Origin: Sandaracinomonas limnophila
Lineage (GTDB): Bacteria > Bacteroidota > Bacteroidia > Cytophagales > Spirosomataceae
Direction of reading: 5' to 3'
Assembly: GCF_004005965.1 (NCBI RefSeq)
Contig: NZ_SACY01000001.1
Location: forward strand, 620,001-684,000
Length of the DNA: 64,000 nt
A model generated the notes under the pieces. That model saw only the letters and a program-made list of their open reading frames with translations. It searched no databases and had not been told where the DNA came from. The first letter of the stretch is position 1. The number at the start of each line of letters is the position of its first letter. The position numbers and the translations under genes are program-made. This document shows, piece after piece, positions 36,313 through 43,897 of the stretch.

Positions 36313-36649
36313 AGTGAGCAAGTGAGCCTGTGAGCCAGTGAGCAGAGTGACCCAGTGTTCCTATGATTTAATTAGAAAAATTGTCACAAAAAGTTTACAA
36401 ATCAAAAGCAATAATTTTACATAATTATTATGACAATTTTTACTAAAAAATTTAGTCTCCTTCTTTTTGAAGGGGGGGGAGGTGAAGGTAAAATATCACA
36501 TCACAAAATCATCTATCATTGGGAAATAATTCGTTGGAACAAACATTATTGTTAGAAAAAGCAACGGAATTTATCAAAGACACTCATAAATCACTGGCTC
36601 ACTTTGCTCACTGGCTCACTTTGCTCATTGGCTCACTTTGCTCACTCAC
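36313..36649. repeat. Octamer/nonamer array pair with long spacer, between permease gene and maeB
   Basis: This 343-bp gene-free gap holds a left arm (36313-36360) of AGTGAGCA-type units every 8 bp and a right arm (36591-36649) alternating TCACTGGC (8 bp) and TCACTTTGC (9 bp), the reverse complement family. Arms run to within 3 bp of both stop codons. The 230-bp interior has an 11-bp inverted repeat, an ACTAAA/TTTAGT palindrome and a run of eight G at 36472. No gene is apparent inside. Confidence 0.85.
36376..36441. repeat. Perfect 11-bp inverted repeat inside the 36.3-36.6 kb gap
   Basis: AAAAATTGTCA at 36376-36386 and its exact reverse complement at 36431-36441, separated by 44 bp. It may be the ends of a small decayed element. 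Confidence 0.6.
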
Positions 36650-36652
36650 ATA

Positions 36653-38932
36653 CTAGCTAACTGTCTCCCCAGCTTCCACCACAGCAATAGCCACCATATT
36701 CACAATTTCTCTTACTGAAGCACCTAATTGCAATACGTGTACTGGTTTTTTGAGTCCGAGTAAAATCGGACCAATGTATTCAATATTGGCAGCTTCTTTC
36801 AATAAATTATAGGCAATATTAGCGGCCGATAAATTAGGAAATATCAAAGTATTAGCCGTTTCATTACCTAATTGAGCAAACGGATAATTCTGTTGTCTTA
36901 ATTCTTTATCAAATGCCAAATGCGCCTGCATCTCTCCTTCTATTAACCAATTAGGAAATTTCTCTTGCAAAATTCGTGTGGCTTCACGCATTTTAACTGA
37001 GTCTTCCCCATCGGCAGAGCCAAAATTGGAATAACTTAATAAGGCAATGCGTGGTTTAATGTTAAATTGTTCCACCGACTTCGCCGTCAATTCGGTAATT
37101 TCTACAATATCCTCAACACTTGGATCAAAATTGATGGTAGTATCAGAAAAGAACAAGGGACCTTTATCACTTAACAACAAATACATTCCGGCTACTTTTT
37201 TGACGCCGGGTTTCTTTCCGATGATTTGCAGTGCAGGACGAATCGCGTCCGGATAATTTTTGGTCAAACCAGAAATAACACCATCCGCCATTTTGGTTTC
37301 AAGCATCATCGAGGCAAAATAATTGCTTTTACGCACTTCCTTGTCTGCTTCCCAACGCGTGGTGCCCCTACGCTTCCTTTTCTCGTAATACAATTCACCA
37401 AATTTCTTCAATAAGTCAGCGTTTTCAGGGGCACGCAAATCCATAATCTGCGCGCCTGTTAAATCAATATGATGCTCGTCTGCAATAGCTTCAATATTGG
37501 CTCTTCTTCCCAATAAAATAGGTTTGGCAATCCCTTCATCCATTACCTCACGTACGGCCTTCAACACTTTCAAATTCTCGGCATCAGCAAACACAATCCG
37601 TTTGGGATTACTTTTCGCACGTTTCATGATGAATTTCATCACTTGATTGTCTAATCCCAATCGTTTTGCTAATTGCAATTCATACGCCTCCCAATTTTTA
37701 ATGGGTGCTGCTGCAACTCCAGAATCCATGGCTGCTTTGGCAACTGCCATCGAAACGGTAGTTATTAATCGCGGATCCATGGGTTTTGGAATGATGTATT
37801 CTGGACCAAAACTTAAATTCTTTTCATTATAGGCCAAATTCACAATATCAGGAACTGGCTTTTTTGCCAACTCTGCTAAGGCTTTTGCAGCAGCCAATTT
37901 CATAGCTTCGTTAATTTCCCTCGCACGAACATCCAAGGCACCTCTAAAAATAAATGGAAAGCCCAATACATTATTCACTTGGTTCGGGTAATCGGATCTA
38001 CCCGTGGCCATAATTATATCCTCACGCACTGAAACTGCCACATCATAGGCAATTTCAGGGGTTGGATTAGCCATTGCAAAAACAATTGGATGCGCTGCCA
38101 TAGAGGCAATCATTTCTTTAGATAATATATTACCAACTGATAAACCCAAAAACACATCGGCTCCAACCATCGCTTCAGCAAGCGTTGATTTTTTAGTTGC
38201 CACACAAGCGAGAGGTTTTAGGTATGGATTTAAATCAGTTCGAGCTTCGGAAACCAAACCATCTTTATCAAAAATGGTAAAATTTTCAATCTTTGCACCT
38301 AACTGTAGATATAATTTGATACAAGAAATGGCCGCCGCTCCCGCGCCGGATATCACAAATTTGACCTTGGTAATATCCTTTTTGACTAGCTCCAAGGCAT
38401 TAATCAAAGCAGCAGAGGAAATAATTGCTGTACCATGCTGGTCATCGTGCATGATTGGTATTTTCAATCTTTGCTTCAATTTTTCTTCAATTTCAAAGCA
38501 TTCGGGTGATTTGATATCTTCCAAATTAATACCGCCAAAAGTAGGCTCTAAACGAACCACCGTTTCTACAAATGAATCTGGGTCGGTACAGTTCAATTCT
38601 AAATCAAATACATCAATATCTGCAAAAATCTTAAACAAGACTCCTTTGCCCTCCATCACAGGCTTACTTGCCTCAGCACCAATATTTCCTAATCCTAAAA
38701 CAGCTGTGCCATTTGAAATAACACCTACTAAATTACCCTTAGCAGTGTAATCATATACCTTCTCTACATTTTCGGCAATTTCAAGACATGGTTCGGCAAC
38801 TCCTGGAGAATAAGCTAAAGATAAATCTCGTTGTGTAGCAGTAGATTTGGTGGGTTTAACTTCAATTTTACCTGGTTTTCCAGACGAATGATATTCTAAT
38901 GCATCTTGTTTTAATATGTTAGATACGGACAT
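36653..38932 (-). CDS. maeB: NADP-dependent malic enzyme (MaeB type)
   Basis: A 759-residue fusion of a malic enzyme (about 1-430) and a phosphotransacetylase-like regulatory domain (about 430-759). Malic motifs: DLSLAYSPGVAEPC, KGNLVGVISNGTAVLGLGN, FELNCTDPDSF-like ELNCTDPDSF, MHDDQHGTAII and the nucleotide-binding VISGAGAAAISC. It decarboxylates malate to pyruvate and yields NADPH. The C-terminal part is thought to sense acetyl-CoA. The symporter gene lies just upstream (20 bp), suggesting co-expression of C4-dicarboxylate uptake and use. Confidence 0.94.
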   Translation of the reverse strand: MSVSNILKQDALEYHSSGKPGKIEVKPTKSTATQRDLSLAYSPGVAEPCLEIAENVEKVYDYTAKGNLVGVISNGTAVLGLGNIGAEASKPVMEGKGVLFKIFADIDVFDLELNCTDPDSFVETVVRLEPTFGGINLEDIKSPECFEIEEKLKQRLKIPIMHDDQHGTAIISSAALINALELVKKDITKVKFVISGAGAAAISCIKLYLQLGAKIENFTIFDKDGLVSEARTDLNPYLKPLACVATKKSTLAEAMVGADVFLGLSVGNILSKEMIASMAAHPIVFAMANPTPEIAYDVAVSVREDIIMATGRSDYPNQVNNVLGFPFIFRGALDVRAREINEAMKLAAAKALAELAKKPVPDIVNLAYNEKNLSFGPEYIIPKPMDPRLITTVSMAVAKAAMDSGVAAAPIKNWEAYELQLAKRLGLDNQVMKFIMKRAKSNPKRIVFADAENLKVLKAVREVMDEGIAKPILLGRRANIEAIADEHHIDLTGAQIMDLRAPENADLLKKFGELYYEKRKRRGTTRWEADKEVRKSNYFASMMLETKMADGVISGLTKNYPDAIRPALQIIGKKPGVKKVAGMYLLLSDKGPLFFSDTTINFDPSVEDIVEITELTAKSVEQFNIKPRIALLSYSNFGSADGEDSVKMREATRILQEKFPNWLIEGEMQAHLAFDKELRQQNYPFAQLGNETANTLIFPNLSAANIAYNLLKEAANIEYIGPILLGLKKPVHVLQLGASVREIVNMVAIAVVEAGETVS

Positions 38933-38952
38933 TTTTTATAATTTGTTGATGT

Positions 38953-40203
38953 TTATTCTTTCTTAAATTCATTTTCGTGTTTTGCCAACCATACGGTTGC
39001 CACTCCATTTCCAATAATATTAGTAATGGCTCTAGCTTCCGACATAAAACGATCTACACCCAAAAGTAAAGCCAATCCTTCCATCGGAATGACCTGTAAG
39101 GCTGAAATAGTAGATGCCAAGACCACAAAACCACTTCCTGTAACTCCTGCAGCCCCTTTTGAGGTTATCATTAAAACGCCCAAAATAGTTACCATTTGTC
39201 CCATGGTCAAATCAATTCCATACACCTGCGCCAAAAACAAGATGGCCATGGACAAATAAATACTTGTGCCATCTAAGTTAAAAGAATATCCGGCAGGAAC
39301 CACCAAACCAACAACTGATTTTGAGCATCCCATTTTTTCCAATTTATGCATAAGGGAAGGTAATCCAGCTTCGGAAGAGGAAGTCCCCAATACAATCAAT
39401 ATTTCTGCTTTGATGTAATTCAAAAAACTAGAAATACGTTCTCCACAAGTACGTAAAATAAGTCCCAAGACCACGAAAACAAAAATTCCCATGGTTGCAT
39501 AAACTGAAATCATCAATTTACCGAGCGGAATCAATGAATGGATGCCAAATTTTCCAATCGTGAATGCCATTCCCCCCAAAGCACCTAGGGGTGCTAAAAT
39601 CATAACCCCATGCAATCCTTTAAAAATCCATTGTAAGGCCTGATTCATTCCCGCCACCATACGTGCTTTTGCTCTTACCTGATTTAAAAATATGCCAAAA
39701 AAGATTGAAAAAAATAAGACTTGAATGGTGAAATTTTCTTTGAAAAATCCTAACCAATTAAAACTTGCAGCTTTTGCTGTGTATTTTGAAATATCTCCAC
39801 CTGCTACTTCTGAACGGATGACTCCAACTCCAGGTTCTAAGATATGCGAAACTAAAATCCCAATCAATAAAGCAAAAGTGGTCACTATTTCAAAATATAA
39901 AACAGCTTTGCCTCCCACTCTTCCAACTTTCTTTAAATTGCCCATGTTAACAATCCCAAGGCTGATCGTCAAGAAAATAATTGGGTTGATAAATAATTTC
40001 ACTAAACTGATAAAAACACCTGAAAAAACTTCCGAAACGCTTGGTCCAACCGCTAACTCCGCCCCTAAAAATGAATAAGTGAATTTTTCTTCAAACACTT
40101 TAAAAAGTGCCCAATCCTTATGAAAATGACCTATAAATACCCCAATAACAACACATAATAGTACATAAAATGTCAGATTGTGTGTAATATTTAGTTTTTT
40201 CAT
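38953..40203 (-). CDS. Dicarboxylate/amino acid:cation symporter, second copy
   Basis: A 416-residue DAACS transporter with the SSSEAGLP re-entrant loop and GYSFNLDGTSIYLS signature, about eight helices. It differs from the 3701 member in the loop (SSEAG versus SSEAS). It is 20 bp upstream of maeB on the same strand, so a C4-dicarboxylate such as malate is a reasonable substrate. Divergent from trxB. Confidence 0.88.
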   Translation of the reverse strand: MKKLNITHNLTFYVLLCVVIGVFIGHFHKDWALFKVFEEKFTYSFLGAELAVGPSVSEVFSGVFISLVKLFINPIIFLTISLGIVNMGNLKKVGRVGGKAVLYFEIVTTFALLIGILVSHILEPGVGVIRSEVAGGDISKYTAKAASFNWLGFFKENFTIQVLFFSIFFGIFLNQVRAKARMVAGMNQALQWIFKGLHGVMILAPLGALGGMAFTIGKFGIHSLIPLGKLMISVYATMGIFVFVVLGLILRTCGERISSFLNYIKAEILIVLGTSSSEAGLPSLMHKLEKMGCSKSVVGLVVPAGYSFNLDGTSIYLSMAILFLAQVYGIDLTMGQMVTILGVLMITSKGAAGVTGSGFVVLASTISALQVIPMEGLALLLGVDRFMSEARAITNIIGNGVATVWLAKHENEFKKE

Positions 40204-40347
40204 ACGTTAATGTTAGATTGTTTAAAACAAATGTACAGATTAAATCCTGATTTTAGGTTTGGGAAAGTAGGAAGATTTACCGAATTTTGTAGGCTGTGGA
40301 ACTGAATACAGTTTGGTTCTGTTAAAGATTAGGAACAAAATTAAAAA

Positions 40348-41286
40348 ATGGCAGAAAAAATAAAATGCTTGATTATCGGCTCTGGTCCTGCGGGATTCAC
40401 AGCTGCAATTTATGCTTCAAGAGCAGGTTTAGAACCTATTTTATATCAAGGTGCACAACCGGGTGGACAATTAACAACAACTACAGAAGTTGATAATTTC
40501 CCTGGCTATCCGCATGGAGTTGATGGTCCAACGATGATGGTTGATTTAGAAAATCAGGCCAAAAGATTTGGAACTGATGTAAGAACAGGAATGGCTACCA
40601 AGGTAGATTTTACGAGTTCTCCCAAAAAAGTTTGGATTGACGAATCCTATGAAATAGAAGCCGATGCAGTAATTATTGCTACCGGTGCTTCAGCCAAATG
40701 GTTGGGCTTAGAAGGAGAAAAAACTTTTAATGGTTTAGGAGTTTCAGCTTGTGCAGTTTGTGATGGTTTCTTTTATCGCAACCAAACAGTAGCAGTTGTA
40801 GGCGCTGGGGATACTGCTGCTGAAGAGGCCTCTTATTTGGCCAATTTATGTGAAAAAGTACATTTAATTGTTCGCAGAGATGAAATGCGTGCCTCATTGA
40901 TCATGCAGGAGCGTGTAAAAAATAATCCCAAAATTGAAATTCATTGGAACACTGAAACCGAAGAAATTTTGGGTGATGCAAGTGGAGTTACAGGCATTCG
41001 AATCAAAAATAATAAATCAGGCGAAACAAGCGAATTAGCCTTAACTGGATTTTTCGTTGCCATTGGTCACCAACCAAACACCGCTATTTTCAGAGGACAA
41101 TTGGAAATGGATGCTCAAGAGTATTTAATCACTGAAAAAGGTAGTTCAAAAACAAATGTAGAAGGAGTATTCGCTTGTGGGGATGTTCAAGATACAATTT
41201 ATAGACAAGCAATTACTGCTGCAGGTAGTGGTTGTATGGCAGCTTTAGATGCAGAAAGATGGTTGGCTGCAACAGGATTACATTAA
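40348..41286 (+). CDS. trxB: Thioredoxin-disulfide reductase
   Basis: A 312-residue flavoenzyme that reduces thioredoxin with NADPH. FAD-binding GSGPAGFTAAIYASRAG near the N-terminus, redox pair CAVC (SACAVCDG), NADPH-binding GAGDTAAEEA and C-terminal FACGDVQDTIYRQAITAAG. Length and order match the family. First of three co-directional genes with gaps of 6 and 1 bp. Confidence 0.95.
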   Translation: MAEKIKCLIIGSGPAGFTAAIYASRAGLEPILYQGAQPGGQLTTTTEVDNFPGYPHGVDGPTMMVDLENQAKRFGTDVRTGMATKVDFTSSPKKVWIDESYEIEADAVIIATGASAKWLGLEGEKTFNGLGVSACAVCDGFFYRNQTVAVVGAGDTAAEEASYLANLCEKVHLIVRRDEMRASLIMQERVKNNPKIEIHWNTETEEILGDASGVTGIRIKNNKSGETSELALTGFFVAIGHQPNTAIFRGQLEMDAQEYLITEKGSSKTNVEGVFACGDVQDTIYRQAITAAGSGCMAALDAERWLAATGLH

Positions 41287-41292
41287 AAATTT

Positions 41293-42393
41293 ATGAAATA
41301 TATAATTTTATTTTTTAGCATTTTTTCAATCCTATTCGCAAACAATTCCTTTGCGCAGGAGAAAAATTTGTTCAAAAAAAGCACAAAAATTGAAAGCAAA
41401 CCCAATACCCCCTCTGTAAATAAACGGGAGGAATTAGATGAGCTACCACCTCTACAGTTTAGAAATGAGACAACTGAAACCTCAGGAAAAATTGCTGGAT
41501 CTGAAATGGAGGAAAGAAAATTTGAACCCATAAAAATTGTCAATAATTCTATCAGTAATTTTGATACAACTTCAATTGATGAAGGCGAGAATTTAGTCGT
41601 AGAAATTGAAGAAGAAGCTGCCCCAGAAGGTACTGAAGAATTTGTAACTGTTGCCTCCTATTATTCAATTTGGGATACTAAAAATATTGACCCCTACGAT
41701 ATTGATGCAAAGGATTTTGACGAACCAGTGGATATTGAATTATACAATATTCCTGCTGGCAAAAATTGGGCAAATCCTTTGGCAAACGTAAAATTGACTA
41801 GTCCTTTTGGTCCACGTTGGGGCCGTTTACATGCGGGTGTAGACCTGGATTTAGAAACGGGTTATCCTGTTTATTCCACCTTTGATGGAATAGTTCGAGT
41901 CAATGGATTTGATTACGGTGGATATGGAAATTACATGGTTGTAAGACATTATAACGGACTAGAAACCCTTTATGGCCATCTATCCAAAAAAAGTTTGGAA
42001 TCTGGAGCTATAGTAAAAGCTGGAGATGAAATTGGTTTAGGTGGAAATACGGGTAGAAGTACAGGATCTCACTTACATTATGAAACTCGATTTGAAGGAA
42101 ATCCATTCAATCCAATGTATGTATTTGATTTTGGCAAAGCAGAACCTGTTTCTGATCATATTGTATTAACAGCAAGAACGTTTGATCGCCGTTCTTTGGG
42201 ACTTCGTAACGAGTTTGGTGCATCTGGTGAAAAAATCAAAAGTCGTAGAAAATATTGGTACAAAGTTCGCTCTGGTGATTCCCTGTACACAATTGCCCAA
42301 AAAGCTGGAATTTCTGCAAGTAGATTAGCTAGAATAAATGGATTAAAACTTAGTTCCACCATTCGATCGGGCAGAAGATTAAGATTAAGATAA
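41293..42393 (+). CDS. M23 peptidoglycan metallopeptidase with LysM domain
   Basis: A 366-residue secreted enzyme. Signal peptide (KYIILFFSIFSILFANNSFAQ), a long acidic linker to about 165, an M23 LytM-type domain (SPFGPRWGRLHAGVDLDL, LYGHLSK, GSHLHYETRF supplying the zinc ligands) and a C-terminal LysM at about 318-366 (YKVRSGDSLYTIAQKAG). It is likely a DD-endopeptidase or an amidase activator of cell division. Reversed domain order relative to NlpD, with LysM last. Confidence 0.88.
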   Translation: MKYIILFFSIFSILFANNSFAQEKNLFKKSTKIESKPNTPSVNKREELDELPPLQFRNETTETSGKIAGSEMEERKFEPIKIVNNSISNFDTTSIDEGENLVVEIEEEAAPEGTEEFVTVASYYSIWDTKNIDPYDIDAKDFDEPVDIELYNIPAGKNWANPLANVKLTSPFGPRWGRLHAGVDLDLETGYPVYSTFDGIVRVNGFDYGGYGNYMVVRHYNGLETLYGHLSKKSLESGAIVKAGDEIGLGGNTGRSTGSHLHYETRFEGNPFNPMYVFDFGKAEPVSDHIVLTARTFDRRSLGLRNEFGASGEKIKSRRKYWYKVRSGDSLYTIAQKAGISASRLARINGLKLSSTIRSGRRLRLR

Positions 42394-42394
42394 T

Positions 42395-43099
42395 ATGAAA
42401 CTAGATGTTTTAGTGATGGCCGCCCACCCCGATGATGCTGAATTAGCCTGTTCGGGTACAATTTTAGCTTTGATCGCTCAAGGTAAAAAAGTGGGAATCG
42501 TAGATTTCACCAGAGGCGAACTAGGAACAAGGGGTACCCCTGAAATTCGATTAGCTGAATCTGCGGAAGCAACTAAAATATTAGGTATTCATGCAAGAGA
42601 AAATCTGGAAATCAGAGATGGCTTTTTTCAAAACGATGAAGCAACACAATTGAAATTGGTACAGGTAATACGTAAATACCAACCAGATGTGGTATTAGCC
42701 AATGCCTTGGAAGATCGACATCCTGACCATGGAAAAGGTGCCAAATTAGCTATCGATGCTTGTTTTTTAGCTGGATTGCGACAAATTAAAACCGAAGTAA
42801 ACGGTGAAGAACAAGTTGCTTGGCGACCAAGAAATGTCTATCACTACATCCAAGATCGTTACCTAGAACCCGATTTTGTTTTCGATATAACTCCTTTTTG
42901 GGACACCAAAGAAGCCTCCATTCGTGCCTTTAAAAGTCAATTCTTTGATCCAAATTCCAAAGAACCAGCTTCATACATTTCCTCTCCAGAATTCTTAAAC
43001 TTTATCAAAGCCCGTGCCATGGAAATGGGACATAAAATAGGAGTTGTTTATGGAGAAGGATTTCAGACGCAAAAAACCTTGCAGGTGTTTGAATTTTAA
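42395..43099 (+). CDS. bshB1: Bacillithiol biosynthesis deacetylase BshB1
   Basis: A 234-residue zinc-dependent PIG-L deacetylase that removes acetyl from GlcNAc-malate in bacillithiol synthesis. Signatures: MAAHPDDAELACSGTI (metal site), DFTRGELGTRGTPEIRLAE and ALEDRHPDHGKGAKLA. The family-specific FTRGELGTRGT distinguishes BshB1 from other PIG-L enzymes. Its TAA overlaps the first unit of the heptamer array. Confidence 0.92.
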   Translation: MKLDVLVMAAHPDDAELACSGTILALIAQGKKVGIVDFTRGELGTRGTPEIRLAESAEATKILGIHARENLEIRDGFFQNDEATQLKLVQVIRKYQPDVVLANALEDRHPDHGKGAKLAIDACFLAGLRQIKTEVNGEEQVAWRPRNVYHYIQDRYLEPDFVFDITPFWDTKEASIRAFKSQFFDPNSKEPASYISSPEFLNFIKARAMEMGHKIGVVYGEGFQTQKTLQVFEF

Positions 43100-43198
43100 A
43101 TTGTTAATGGTAAATGGTTAATGGTTAATTGTTAATGGTTGATTATTGTAATTTTATTTTTCTAATTAACAATTTACAATTAACCATTAACAATTTTT
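43099..43198. repeat. Heptamer array pair (AATGGTT/AATTGTT) between bshB1 and pdxH
   Basis: Left arm 43099-43147: seven units (AATTGTT, AATGGTA, AATGGTT x2, AATTGTT, AATGGTT, GATTATT) starting on the last base of the bshB1 stop. Right arm 43164-43198: AATTAAC, AATTTAC, AATTAAC, CATTAAC, AATTTTT, the same family on the other strand, meeting the pdxH stop. Spacer 16 bp. Confidence 0.93.
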
Positions 43199-43830
43199 TA
43201 TGGCGCTAGACGCCCAATCTCCCACTTCCCATCTATTAACTGATAAATTACCCGGTCATGTAAACGAGACGGTCGGCCTTGCCAGAATTCAAAATAAGTC
43301 GGAATTAATTCATATCCACCCCAATAATCAGGTTTAGGTACTTCTTTCCCTTCAAATTCTTTTACCAATTGATTAAATCTTTCTTCTAAAAATTCACGTG
43401 AATCTATGCGAGAACTTTGTTTGGATACCCAAGCTCCTAATTGGGATTCACGCGGTCGAACTTTAAAATATTCATCTGAATCTTGTTTGGATAATTTTCT
43501 CACTTCGCCTTCAATTCGAATTTGTTGTTGTAATTCTACCCAAAAAAAGGTAATGGCTGCATTTGAATAAATGGCTAAATCATCTCCCTTGTGTGATAAA
43601 TAATTGGTGTAAAATGAAAAGCCCTCTCCTACACTTTTTAATAAGACAATTCTACCTGAAATTCGCCCGGATTTACTTAAAGTACTCAAATGCATTGCAT
43701 TGGGTTCTGGTACCTGAGCCGATTGGGCTTGTTTGAACCAAATTTTAAACTGCTCCAATGGATTCGGGTCCACCATCGACTCCAACAATTCACCCTTTTG
43801 ATAATTTTCTCTTAACTCAGCTAAATTCAT
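43198..43830 (-). CDS. pdxH: Pyridoxamine 5'-phosphate oxidase
   Basis: A 210-residue FMN enzyme making pyridoxal 5'-phosphate. The start is placed at the ATG for MNLAELRENYQKG, the usual PdxH N-terminus; the frame extends to a TTG at 43881. Signatures: FYTNYLSHKGDDLAIYSNAA, EGEVRKLS, RPRESQLGAWVSKQSS and the C-terminal FWQGRPSRLHDRVIY. Divergent from polA. Confidence 0.93.
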   Translation of the reverse strand: MNLAELRENYQKGELLESMVDPNPLEQFKIWFKQAQSAQVPEPNAMHLSTLSKSGRISGRIVLLKSVGEGFSFYTNYLSHKGDDLAIYSNAAITFFWVELQQQIRIEGEVRKLSKQDSDEYFKVRPRESQLGAWVSKQSSRIDSREFLEERFNQLVKEFEGKEVPKPDYWGGYELIPTYFEFWQGRPSRLHDRVIYQLIDGKWEIGRLAP

Positions 43831-43897
43831 TTTTACAGCTTTAAATTCTTTATCTTTACATCTTGTTGCTTTGGCAATCAAAATCTAATATAAATTT

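Noticed and set aside
38274-38750. 158-aa open frame antisense to maeB
   Set aside because: It is fully inside the malic enzyme gene, has low-complexity composition typical of reverse-frame translation, and has no promoter or RBS.
39725-40078. 117-aa open frame antisense to the second symporter
   Set aside because: Shadow of a membrane-protein gene, without motif or promoter.
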